Shown here in pieces: positions 19,297 to 28,751 of a stretch of DNA of 64,000 nucleotides. Position numbers and translations under genes: made by a program. Position 1 is the stretch's first letter. Each line of letters starts with the position of its first letter. The DNA is taken from the NCBI GenBank assembly GCA_020161835.1, contig JAIUNL010000005.1, positions 170,391-234,390 of the forward strand, written 5' to 3'. The notes under the pieces were generated by a model that worked only from the letters and a program-made list of their open reading frames with translations, was not told where the DNA came from and did no database searches. Origin of the DNA: Bacteroidota bacterium (GTDB taxonomy: Bacteria > Bacteroidota > JABWAT01).

Positions 19297-20583
19297 CTAT
19301 TTAACCAGCATCATTTTCTTTGTTGATGAAAAACCACCAGCAGTCATTCTAACAAAGTAAAGTCCCGATGTTTTTCCTTCCCCATTGAATTCTGCAACAT
19401 AGGTTCCGGCAGATTTGCTGGCATTGACCAGCGTTTCTACTTCCCGCCCAAGAGCATCATAAACCAGAAGCATCACATTTCCTGTCATTGGAACCGAATA
19501 GGAAATTTGGGTTGTTGGATTGAACGGATTCGGATAGTTTTGTGCAAGTTCAAATTGTGCCGGCGTTCCTTCAATGACGAGCAATTGACTGTAAGAAACC
19601 GTTCCGTCCAGATCGAGTTGTTTGAGGCGGTAAACCGCCGGGGACGAGGGACTTGTGACAAGGGACGTAAATTCATATTTCTGTGCTTCAGTGGTGGTGC
19701 CTTTGCCGGCAACAAAACCAATCGTTTCCCATTCTAGCTTCTCACTTCTGCCCTTCGATACACTCACTTCGTTCGCACTCAGGGTGACACCTTCTGATTT
19801 CTCCACTTCCCACCCATAATTATTGGTTTCAGTTTTTGTTTCCCACGAAAGCAGGATTTTCCCTTTTTGTTGACTGCCCGTAAAGGAAACCAGTTCTACG
19901 GGTAACGTTATATTCGATAAAATGTAGTGGACAGGACCCCTAAGCGCCAGTTTATTTGAATTTATTGAACCATCAACAGCCGTAACTGCACCGTCAGCTT
20001 CATCAAAATGATAGTATGCTACCAGATTAGGTTCGTTTCCAACTAAAACCTCATTCCTATTATCCTGAATTTCAGAGGGTGTGCGTGTGACCGACCAAAG
20101 TCTGAATTCATCATAATCAGCATGACTGTATTCGGTGTTTGCTCTGCCGCCGATGTTTAAAGAATCGGTTGAAAATGCAGTTGTTGCTCCAAAGGTGTTG
20201 GTGAAAACAGAAAGTCCATCTTTGTAAATCACCACATTCCCAGAACTGTTTCTGCTGATGGCCCAATGATGCCATTCATCTGTAGGGATTGGAATTGATG
20301 TATTAAATAGAGTTGTTCCACCGGAAAGAAAGTGGAGGTTTGTACCGATACGGAATAACCCAAATCCACGGCTTGCGGTATTGCCATAATAAAAAATGAT
20401 ACTGCTGCCAACTGTCGAATGCAGATTAACCCAACCTTCAAGAGTAACATCCGAAACGGTGGTTATGGGAGTCTGCCTCACACCATAAGTATTGGTACCA
20501 TTAAAAGAAACTGCATTTCCGGTCTGCCCCAGAACGATCAATGGAAAGGCAAAACTGAAAATTAATCCGATAACTTTCTTCAT
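19297..20583 (-). CDS. Secreted LamG-domain protein with type IX sorting domain
   Basis: 428 residues from ATG 20583 (a longer frame to 20637 adds residues before an evident signal peptide MKKVIGLIFSFAFPL). Order: signal, a LamG/concanavalin-like domain (about 20-210), a linker, and a C-terminal sorting domain with QNYPNPFNPTTQISY and GLYFVRMTAGGF. Exported by the type IX system and cell-surface or free. The linker region (19602-19800) is built from sequence that elsewhere in this window is intergenic repeat. The stop TAG is the first triplet of a heptamer array. Confidence 0.88.
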   Translation of the reverse strand: MKKVIGLIFSFAFPLIVLGQTGNAVSFNGTNTYGVRQTPITTVSDVTLEGWVNLHSTVGSSIIFYYGNTASRGFGLFRIGTNLHFLSGGTTLFNTSIPIPTDEWHHWAISRNSSGNVVIYKDGLSVFTNTFGATTAFSTDSLNIGGRANTEYSHADYDEFRLWSVTRTPSEIQDNRNEVLVGNEPNLVAYYHFDEADGAVTAVDGSINSNKLALRGPVHYILSNITLPVELVSFTGSQQKGKILLSWETKTETNNYGWEVEKSEGVTLSANEVSVSKGRSEKLEWETIGFVAGKGTTTEAQKYEFTSLVTSPSSPAVYRLKQLDLDGTVSYSQLLVIEGTPAQFELAQNYPNPFNPTTQISYSVPMTGNVMLLVYDALGREVETLVNASKSAGTYVAEFNGEGKTSGLYFVRMTAGGFSSTKKMMLVK

Positions 20584-20901
20584 GTTACACACTCCTGAAA
20601 TTGAATACGACAACCATTTTAAGGATTTACCCGACACCGTAGATCAATAACCAAAAAGAAGTTTAAAATATCAAGTTAAGGGAGGGTGATCAATGGTTAA
20701 TGGTTAATGATCAATGGTTAATGGTTAATGAAAACAATTCCCCCTCCAACGGAGGGGGTAAGGGGGTGGGTTGAACAAATCACCAAAATCCCTTTTTCCA
20801 CGGCCTTTATGACCTCATCCGTCCGTCTTTCGCAGGCGGGAGCCACTCCGTCGGAGGCCGGATTTACAACTTCTCCCAGGGGAGAAGGGTAAAATCAAGA
20901 A

Positions 20902-20936
20902 CAAAAAAAAAGAGCCACGATGCATCGTGGCTCTAC
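20902..20936 (-). terminator. Palindromic terminator (block C, GCCACG type)
   Basis: GCCACGATGCATCGTGGC inside AGAG/CTCT arms; on the minus strand it is followed by about nine T. Confidence 0.55.
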
Positions 20937-21111
20937 AAAAATGCATTTAATTCCCCCTCCAACGGTTTTAATTCCCCCTCCAACGGAGGGGGTAAGGGGG
21001 TGGGTTGAACAAATCACCAAAATCTCTTTTTCTATGTGCGATATGACCTCATCCGTCCGTCTTTCGACGGCCACCTTCTCCCTGGGGAGAAGGGTGAAAT
21101 CCAGAACAAAC

Positions 21112-21144
21112 AAAAAGAGCCACGATGCATCGTGGCTCTTTTTT
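21112..21144. terminator. Bidirectional palindromic terminator (block C, GCCACG type)
   Basis: Perfect palindrome around GCCACGATGCATCGTGGC with five A on the left and six T on the right, so it can act on either strand. Confidence 0.6.
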
Positions 21145-21412
21145 GGGTTGCAATTAAAATACAAACCACCCCGTCCCGGGCACTTCCCCGAAGGTCCGGG
21201 GCACGGCGGCTTTCGATAAAATTTTTTGCTTTGCAAAAAATCACTCAGGGTGACACGCTCAGTGACCGGGGCACCTCCTTTAGAAAAGGAGGGGAATCTA
21301 TTTCCTTACCTAACAGCCTTATCCGGTCATTTCGAGAGCCTCAATGACCGGAGTTTCTTAAACCTTACGCCTTAAGCCTTATGCCTTACGCCTTAAACCT
21401 TATGCCTTACGC

Positions 21413-24400
21413 CTATTTCAGCAGCATCATTTTTCTTGTAGAAGTAAATCCGCCGGAAGTCATTTTTACAAAATAAATTCCTGATGATTTTCCTTCTCCA
21501 TTGAAATGTACCGTGTATGAACCTGCTGTTTGTTGTTTGTTCACCAAAGTTTCAACCTGCCGTCCAAGGGCATCGTACACTGACAGATACACCAAACCAG
21601 GTTTTGCAACGGTATAGGTTACTGCCGTTGACGGGTTGAACGGATTCGGATAGTTCTGAGCCAGTGAAAACTCAAAAGGAACTGCCTGTTCATCATCCAC
21701 AGATACCAGCGTTCCCTGAATTTCAATGTCATCAATAAACCAACCCCAGCCGGTTGTGTACGGATCTGAGAATAAACGCCAGCGAAGAACAATCGTATCG
21801 CCGGGAGCAAAAACGGAGAGTAAATCATACGTTTCCGTTTTCATCAAATCTTTAGACGGTGTGGCAGATGATGCTGTGTTATACTGATTCAGCCAGTCTG
21901 GATAACGGCTTGCATCGTATCCATCACCAAGTGGCAGCCAGTTTGTACCGTCTTTCGTTCCTTCCACGATCACATAATCGTAAAAATCTTCATCACCGTA
22001 AACACTGCCGGGCTCGCCGGTTTCTACAATGGCAATGTCTTTAAATTTCAGGATGGATTCTCCCTGTTTCAACACGATGGGAACTTTCAGCATAGCCGTT
22101 TTTTGACTGTTTTCAGAATAAGGATGCCGGGTTGTAAGTCCCTTATTCGGATAACCGTTTGGCTTCTGATGAATAAAATCTGTGGCATTATTTGTAAACG
22201 ATACAATGAAATTTGAATAATCAGCCGTCTCATTCATGTTGGAAGTATAGGAGGCGGCCGGAGCCAGCAGTGTGATTTTTGCTGCTTTTGCAACCGATGA
22301 CCGGTAATTCCAGTTATTCTTATATCCGGAAACCTGAATACTGACTTGTCCTTCAGGAAGATCATTCATCAATAACGTCACTTCCCTTGGACCCTCATCC
22401 GGGAGTTGAAGATATTTAGCAGAATTGACATAAACGATGGTGGAATCATACGTTTCCGGTATCATCATACTCAATTTAATCTGCCCGCTGAAATTCGGAT
22501 TTGCAGACAGAATCCGGGGCGCTTTAATTGCAGCAGGAAGCGGAACGGTGAGCAGTTCAGGAATCGTTGCCGTCCAGATTCCACGGCCGTGTGTCGCCAT
22601 CACAACCTGATCATCCACAATTTTCATATCCCAGATTGCTACAGCAGGAAATCCGTTATCAGAATAAGACCAGGTTGCTCCTGCATCCATTGAAATAAAA
22701 AGACCAATTTCAGTTCCAACCCAGATTTCAGACGGATTGTGAGGCATCACGGCCAAACAATAAGTTGCCACATTGGGGAATCCGTTCTGACTTACACCGC
22801 CAGAAAATTTGGAAAGATCAGTCCAGCTTTTTCCCAGGTTATCCGTTTTCAGAACTTTTGGCTGACCTGAAACTGAGAACATGGCATAGGCAGTTGAATC
22901 CTTCAGCGGATCTGTTACAAGACCTGAGAGATAACCAATATTTGAAAAATTAGGAACAGCCGTAAAGGAAAGTCCTCCATCCACCGAAACCTGCAGTGAA
23001 CGGGGTGTTGTTCCGGTATTCATGCCAATTCCGGCCCAGACAATCTGAGGATTATGTTTTGATATTTCTATTTTACCGCTGGTGCCGTTAAAGCCCCAGT
23101 TTGTTTTTATCGGAGTTAATGCCCAGGTATCACCAAAATTATCTGTCCGGTAGGCGCCTTCTGCGTTAAATACGAAAACCAGATCCGGATCAATATTACT
23201 TTCGCCGATCCAGGTCACAAACGGACCCGTCTGTGGTACACCAGACATTTCTTCCCATGAAACACCGCCATCTTCTGACCGGTAAATAATATTATTGTAA
23301 ATAGAACCCATTAACTTATTCGGATCCTTATGATGCCAAACTGAAGCAAATCCGTCGCCACCCAGCGGAGTTTCCCAGGCATTGGTCACCGACGTCCAAA
23401 GAGGAGAAAGCCAGGAACCGTTATCCTGAGTTCCGCCAAAGTACCGGTCTGATCCGGGCGCTTTATCTGCACCGTAAAACTGTGTGGTCAGATAACCATT
23501 CAGGGTTTTGTTCCAGGTAATACCTTCATCATCTGAGTATTCCACTCCCCCATCATTGGTTGAAATCAGACGGAAAGTTTTGGCATCTTCATCGAGAATT
23601 ACAGTGTAAAGTCCGTGTTTATCTGCGTGAACGTACGGATACCCGGCGCCTTCATACCAGTGGGTCAGCTTGGTTTGTTTGGTGGATGCACTGATATCAA
23701 TACGGTAAAGATCAATTCCGCCAACGTAAACGATATTTTTATTGAACGGATGAACGGTTATCGTGTTGTCATACCATCCCTGCTCACCTAACCAGCTGGT
23801 GTAACCATCGGTAATACCAACGAAAGACCAGGACTTACCTTTATTGACCGACCGGTATAAATCACTTTCAACACCGGCTTCAACTGAAGCATAAATCAAG
23901 GCTGTATCAAGCGGAGTAACTGAAATTTCTATCCGTCCGCCGGCAGGAAGTCCGGTTCCCTTCGCCAGCCAGGTTTTACCACCATCCACAGATCTGACCA
24001 CACCAAAGCCATCGACTGCAGCATACTGGTAATTAAAGTCGGATTCCTGAGCGACAATCTGAAGGGTTGAACTGGCATTTTTAAAAACCTCAGTAAAGGA
24101 TTCGCCGCCATTTTCCGTTCTGTAAATGCCCGTTTTGGTTGCAACAACAAGCACGTCTGCGTTATCCGGATCCACAATGATGCGGTTTACATAACTGAAA
24201 ACTGCATTTTTTGCAGTGGATGCAAGCTGGACCCAGGTTTGTCCTTTATCTGTCGATTTAAAAATGCCATCGCCCTTGATGGCGTCAAAATTACCGAATC
24301 CTTCACCGGTTCCGGCATAAATCACCTGCGTGTTGGAAGCAGGCATAGCCAGGGTTGTCACTGCAATATTGGGCAGTTCAGGTGTGATATCAGTCCAGGA

Positions 24401-24883
24401 TTCACCCGCATTGGTGGTCTTCCAGATGCCACCGCCGACACTTCCGGCAAACCAGGTTGAGTGTGTGTTGTCAGCCGGGTCAATAATCAAACCGCGGGTT
24501 CTGCCGCCATTGTTCCACGGACCTCTTTCAGTCCAGGTAACGGATGATCCTTTTTTACTGAAGGATTTTTTCGCGCTGACTTTTGCTTTGGCGAGTTCTT
24601 CAAGACGGTAATTGGCAGCATAGGAAGGGGATGTTTCACCTTCTGCCGTCCGGATGACGTTGTAATACGTCACGAATTCTTCCGGCTTATCTGGTTTTGC
24701 CCATCCGGCAGCTCTTTTTTCAATTTTGGAAAGAGTTCTCAGCTCAGCCATTTCTGCTGATGTGCGTATGGTTTTCTTCCGGAGTTCAGTGAGACGATTC
24801 GGGTGCTGAGACTGGTCGACATAGAGAAATCCGATAATGGCGGCCAGAACAAGGGCAGAAAGTGCGATTGCGAGGTTTTTCAT
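21413..24883 (-). CDS. Large secreted BNR/VPS10-like beta-propeller protein with type IX sorting domain
   Basis: 1156 residues: N-terminal membrane/signal segment (about 1-22), then many repeated BNR/sortilin-type motifs with Asp-box-like SxDxGxTW patterns (about 85-780, for instance STDKGQTW and SVDGGKTW), a beta-sandwich region with GWGWFIDDIEI near 1040, and a C-terminal sorting domain with QNYPNPFNPSTAVTY. It is probably an extracellular propeller-fold protein; photosystem-assembly-like and glycosidase-like relatives share the fold, so no activity is assigned. The gene upstream, 17 nt away, is a small lipoprotein. The TAG stop begins a long heptamer array. Confidence 0.88.
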   Translation of the reverse strand: MKNLAIALSALVLAAIIGFLYVDQSQHPNRLTELRKKTIRTSAEMAELRTLSKIEKRAAGWAKPDKPEEFVTYYNVIRTAEGETSPSYAANYRLEELAKAKVSAKKSFSKKGSSVTWTERGPWNNGGRTRGLIIDPADNTHSTWFAGSVGGGIWKTTNAGESWTDITPELPNIAVTTLAMPASNTQVIYAGTGEGFGNFDAIKGDGIFKSTDKGQTWVQLASTAKNAVFSYVNRIIVDPDNADVLVVATKTGIYRTENGGESFTEVFKNASSTLQIVAQESDFNYQYAAVDGFGVVRSVDGGKTWLAKGTGLPAGGRIEISVTPLDTALIYASVEAGVESDLYRSVNKGKSWSFVGITDGYTSWLGEQGWYDNTITVHPFNKNIVYVGGIDLYRIDISASTKQTKLTHWYEGAGYPYVHADKHGLYTVILDEDAKTFRLISTNDGGVEYSDDEGITWNKTLNGYLTTQFYGADKAPGSDRYFGGTQDNGSWLSPLWTSVTNAWETPLGGDGFASVWHHKDPNKLMGSIYNNIIYRSEDGGVSWEEMSGVPQTGPFVTWIGESNIDPDLVFVFNAEGAYRTDNFGDTWALTPIKTNWGFNGTSGKIEISKHNPQIVWAGIGMNTGTTPRSLQVSVDGGLSFTAVPNFSNIGYLSGLVTDPLKDSTAYAMFSVSGQPKVLKTDNLGKSWTDLSKFSGGVSQNGFPNVATYCLAVMPHNPSEIWVGTEIGLFISMDAGATWSYSDNGFPAVAIWDMKIVDDQVVMATHGRGIWTATIPELLTVPLPAAIKAPRILSANPNFSGQIKLSMMIPETYDSTIVYVNSAKYLQLPDEGPREVTLLMNDLPEGQVSIQVSGYKNNWNYRSSVAKAAKITLLAPAASYTSNMNETADYSNFIVSFTNNATDFIHQKPNGYPNKGLTTRHPYSENSQKTAMLKVPIVLKQGESILKFKDIAIVETGEPGSVYGDEDFYDYVIVEGTKDGTNWLPLGDGYDASRYPDWLNQYNTASSATPSKDLMKTETYDLLSVFAPGDTIVLRWRLFSDPYTTGWGWFIDDIEIQGTLVSVDDEQAVPFEFSLAQNYPNPFNPSTAVTYTVAKPGLVYLSVYDALGRQVETLVNKQQTAGSYTVHFNGEGKSSGIYFVKMTSGGFTSTRKMMLLK

Positions 24884-24900
24884 AGAGTATTCCAGGGTTA

Positions 24901-25323
24901 TTATAAATCGATAAACTGGGTGGTGAGTGTTTTGTTGAACTCTGGATCGGAAGAAATCATACCGGGTTTCTGTTCAACTTTAAGGCGTTTCCGTGCAATC
25001 CATTCGATGGATCCGTCACGGAGTTCACCTTTTTTCAAAATTAGGTTCTGCCAACGGTCAACAATCACATACCGGGTGATCTGAATGGGTTGCTGAGCGG
25101 TCCGTTCATTCCGGGTAAATGCCAGGGAAAGCGAATCATTTTCATTGGGAACCAGACGAAAAGAGGTGGTGCCAAGAGAACGGGTACAGATTGCTTTGAC
25201 TGAATCTTCTGAGATGGGTGTCAGGGCTTTGCCGGAGGTGCCGGCGGTTGACTTGCAATGGTGGCAAGCGTTTATAGAAAGGAAAAGAAAACTAAAAAAA
25301 AGAGTTGCTTTAACAAAGTTCAA
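24901..25323 (-). CDS. Small lipoprotein, unrecognised
   Basis: 140 residues from a TTG at 25323 preceded by AGGGA; an upstream TTG at 25374 is also in frame. The shorter form gives a clean lipoprotein signal ending SINAC followed by HHC. The body has no domain I recognise. It is 17 nt upstream of the large propeller protein and on the same strand, so they probably form an operon. It may be a partner or an anchor for that protein. Confidence 0.6.
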   Translation of the reverse strand: MNFVKATLFFSFLFLSINACHHCKSTAGTSGKALTPISEDSVKAICTRSLGTTSFRLVPNENDSLSLAFTRNERTAQQPIQITRYVIVDRWQNLILKKGELRDGSIEWIARKRLKVEQKPGMISSDPEFNKTLTTQFIDL

Positions 25324-26675
25324 ATGGATAATTCCCTGAATTAATTGCCTGATTATAGACCGAAAGCTAAACAAGTAAATTAAATGAGATTTTAATCTTA
25401 ATTTATTTATCTAATGTTCGGCCTAAATTTACCAAAAAGAAGGTCACAATAGCAAGTTAATGGTTAGTGATCAATGGTTAATGGTAAAGGGTTAATGGTT
25501 AATGAAAACAAGTCCCCCTCCAACGGAGGGGGTAAGGGGGTGGGTTTTCTTTTCCGCCAATTCCTTTTGAAACGCAACACTCAAATATTCCTTTGTCTCC
25601 GACGGCCCCTTTTTCTGGAAAAAGGGGGAAAAAGCTTCGCCAAAATCCAAACGCAAAGGTTCTTTCCCTGTGAAACCTTCGGTTCACAAATCCCGCATGC
25701 CACGGAGTATGACCGGATTTGAATTTTCTATATTAAAAAAAACACCAGTTTTTCGGTCATTCTCCGAACGCACGAACCTTCACAACCGCACTTGCCCTGA
25801 TTCTGGCAATAATTGCATTTTCCCTCACCCCAGAGGGGTGATATGTTTGTAGCCCCGGGCCCCTCGATACTCAGCCTGCGGCTGAACTCGGGGACCGGGG
25901 TTAATGTATTGAATTAATACCCACCCGGACACAAACGATTGTTACACTGAGTGTCCCGTCCCGAGAATCGGGATCGGGATGTATCGAAGTGCCCTCTTCC
26001 CGGGCGGAATGGGAAAACCCTTTTTCCACGGATGATATGACCTCATCCGTCCGTCTTTCGACGGCCACCTTCTCCCAAGGGAGAAGGGTGAAATACCGGT
26101 GGAAAATGAAATTAAAAACCCCCTCCAACGGAGGGGGTAAGGGGGTGGGTTTTCTTTTCCGCCAATTCCTTTTGAAACGCAACACTCAAATATTCCTTTG
26201 TCTTCGACGACCCCCTTTTGACAGGGCAAAAGGGGGCAAAACCCATTACCGCCCAGCCGCTCTTTGACTGGCAAATGGCACTCCGGCCCTGATCGAATCT
26301 GAACTCAGTCGGCGCTTACGCCTCCTTCAAACACAGATTCGATTTAACCGGGCACTGCGTTGGTTGCGGCGTCGACCGGCTGACGGCGGATTTAAATCCC
26401 CACCACAACGTGGTGAAACGTGAATAGCCCCGGGTGAAAACCCGGTGGAACAAAAACCACAACACAAACCCGCCCGGCCACCAACCCATTTATTTGCAAT
26501 TCATTGTTCCGGGCGGAAATGGAAAACCTCCAACGTGGGTTTCATTAACCTCCCCAAAACGACAGAGACGTTGCGTGCAACGTCTCTACCAAAATGCAAT
26601 TTTCCAATCCCAACCACCCAATTCCCTACCCCTAACCCGATGGATTCCCTTTTAATCGAATCGGTTTGGAACCGG
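25324..26675. repeat. 1.3-kb repeat mosaic
   Basis: AATGGTT heptamer array (25456-25505), block A (25510-25545), block E in reverse (about 25590-25632), block D in reverse (about 25770-25820), block I (25830-25862), block F (25862-25900), block B (26019-26096), a second block A (26118-26150), block E (26198-26240), block G (26258-26388), block I (26400-26442), block H (about 26468-26515) and block C (26564-26587). No gene can be supported. Confidence 0.82.
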
Positions 26676-27911
26676 TCAGAAAAAGTAATAGACAGCCAAT
26701 AAAAGCCGATAATTGGAAACGACTTTTATATTTTCAACGATACCTTTTTTCTGATTATTATTTGTGCCGTATCCGGCCTGTGTATATTCAAGTTCGGTGG
26801 CAATTCTTGTTTTTCCTGAATTCCAGACGAGGCGTGGAGATACTCTGAAAACATGGGCGATGTTGGTACCCCGGCCGTAATACGATCCGCTGATATTACC
26901 TTCCCCACCCAGATTTTTCGTGAAACCTGCAAAAATCCCCGTTTCAAATGTTGTTCCCGTTGATAGTTCACCCCAAACCGAAAAAACCTGAATAGGCGTG
27001 TAAGTTTCCTTACCGGTACTGTCATTCACCGTTTGAACGGCATACCCGCCCAGCATCAGATGATCAGACAGGTTACTGCCAACCACCACTTCAGTCTTAA
27101 TCACGACCGGATCAAGAAGTAACTTTGCATATCCGATACCGGCAAAACCGTTTACGGTCTGATCGGTGATGAATTTCGTGGAGGATGCTGTCTTTGAAGT
27201 CGCCAGCCGGGGTGTCAGCTTTTTATAGTCGAGTCCGGCGCCAACCAGATTTCCATCAGCTGAATACTGAACCTGCAGATGAAGATTGGGAATAACTGAA
27301 TTGCGGAGGTACGTACTGCTGAATCCGTCAGGACCATTGCTGGTAAAATCACGCTGGGAGACTGCTGCGACAATCGCTTTGATGTTATCAACCGAATAGG
27401 AAAACCGGATCTGCGGATTTCTCGAAAAAGGCTGAAACGGAGCTCCGGTATTAAAGGAAACTACGCCGGGAAACATCTCAGCTACAAACATCGGATGCCA
27501 GGTTTGTCCGACCAGAAGAGTGGAATTCGCCCAATCGAGTTTTACAAAGGAATGCCTGAGTCTGAATCCGTTGACATCGCCATCGCTGTGACCAAAAAAC
27601 TCACCTTCAATCACGCCGGATGTTTTGGCGCCAAAGGCATCCGGACCCGTTATTTTGCCATGCAGCCGGGTTTGGATGGACAACATATTCAACGTCGGTT
27701 TGCCATTGATGTCCTTTCCGTTGATATCAGGACTGTTCGGTTGCGGATAAAGAAGTAAATGGCCTTCTCTGAGGGTTACGGTTTGTCTCGAATCATAAAA
27801 TGCATCGGTTTTTACAAACCCTGAGAAGGAAATACCGAAACTTTGGGGTTCATTTTGAGCCTGAAGTAAGGTATTGCCTAACACCATCAGGATAATCAGA
27901 AAAGGCTTCAT
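26676..27911 (-). CDS. DcaP-like porin family outer membrane protein
   Basis: 411 residues from ATG 27911, which has GGAG upstream; a TTG directly before it is also in frame. Signal peptide to about residue 18 (LLQAQ), then GFVKTDAFYDSRQT and a long strand-rich barrel with GQTWHPMF, ending in VYYFF. The pattern fits trimeric porins of the DcaP-like type that admit small anionic solutes. It is a single-gene unit with an AATGGTT array 168 bp upstream. Confidence 0.75.
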   Translation of the reverse strand: MKPFLIILMVLGNTLLQAQNEPQSFGISFSGFVKTDAFYDSRQTVTLREGHLLLYPQPNSPDINGKDINGKPTLNMLSIQTRLHGKITGPDAFGAKTSGVIEGEFFGHSDGDVNGFRLRHSFVKLDWANSTLLVGQTWHPMFVAEMFPGVVSFNTGAPFQPFSRNPQIRFSYSVDNIKAIVAAVSQRDFTSNGPDGFSSTYLRNSVIPNLHLQVQYSADGNLVGAGLDYKKLTPRLATSKTASSTKFITDQTVNGFAGIGYAKLLLDPVVIKTEVVVGSNLSDHLMLGGYAVQTVNDSTGKETYTPIQVFSVWGELSTGTTFETGIFAGFTKNLGGEGNISGSYYGRGTNIAHVFRVSPRLVWNSGKTRIATELEYTQAGYGTNNNQKKGIVENIKVVSNYRLLLAVYYFF

Positions 27912-28751
27912 CAATTTTCTCCGGAAATTAAAAAAGTTGACCGTTTTGTACCGTTTTGGTCAACTTTATAGCTAAATAAAAGTGAATGGGATGGAATTGT
28001 TAATCCAAATGCAGACCATATAAGTACAAAAATACCATTTACTCTGTTTATTTCCCAGTTCAAGCAGACAGGATGAAAATTAATGGTTAATGGTAAATGT
28101 GAATAGCCCCGATCACTGTCCTTCGCAACCGCACATGCCCTGATTCTGGCAGAAATTGCAATTTCCCTCACCCGAATAGGGTGAGACGTGAATAGCCCCG
28201 GTCACCGAGTTCAGCCGCAGGCTGAGTATCGAGGTGCCCGGTGGAACCAAAACCACAACACAAACCCGCCCGGACACCTATTTGTTTATATGCGAAATGC
28301 CCATTATCGGGCGGAATGGGAAAACCCTTTTTCCACGGGTGGTATGACCTCATCCCCAGCCCTTCTCCCAGGGGAGACGGGTGAAATACCGGTGGGAAAT
28401 GAAATTGAAAACCCCCTCCTACGGTTTTAATTCCCCCTCCAATGGGGAGCCTGTCCCGCTACTGCGGGAGGGTAAGGGGGTGGGTTATTGAAACCAAAAA
28501 TCCATTACAAATCGGATAAACCTCCCAAAAACAACAGAGACGCCCAGGTAGTTTTAACCCGCGGCGAAGCCTTGGGGGCGTCTCTACCAAAATGCAATTT
28601 TCCTCACCACAACGTGGTGAAACGTGAATAGCCCCGGTCACCGAGTTCTGCCGCAGGCTGAGCTGAAAGTCCGGCAACTGACGGATATCGAGGTGCCCGG
28701 TGGAACCAAAACCACTACATCCCTCCGGTCGAAATGAAAGTAGAATGGACC
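27912..28751. repeat. Repeat mosaic: AATGGTT array and blocks D, I, F, H, B, A, C
   Basis: AATGGTT array (28079-28099), block D in reverse (28118-28150), block I (28155-28240) with a nested block F hairpin, block H (28262-28315), block B (28326-28388), block A (28408-28485), a block C palindrome interrupted by about 25 bp of other sequence (28535-28587), and another block I with nested F (28612-28710). No gene. Confidence 0.78.

Larger units (their letters stand above)
20584..21412. repeat. Repeat-filled gap with duplicated A-B-C blocks
   Basis: Contains an AATGGTT heptamer array (20690-20730), then two successive A-B-C modules: A (20738-20770), B (20790-20893), C (20911-20934), and A (20948-21005), B (21032-21100), C (21112-21144). 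Block F copies follow at 21208-21270 and 21320-21352, then an AAGGCRT array on the minus strand (21358-21415). No gene. Confidence 0.82.

Noticed and set aside
25942..26274. Open frames of 60-110 codons in the 25.4-26.7 kb gap
   Set aside because: They translate repeat blocks A, B, E and F in several frames, with no ribosome sites and no domain.
26228..26400. Group II intron or large riboswitch suspected for block G
   Set aside because: No reverse transcriptase, no domain V-like GAGC/AY motif, and copies are not placed consistently in front of genes.
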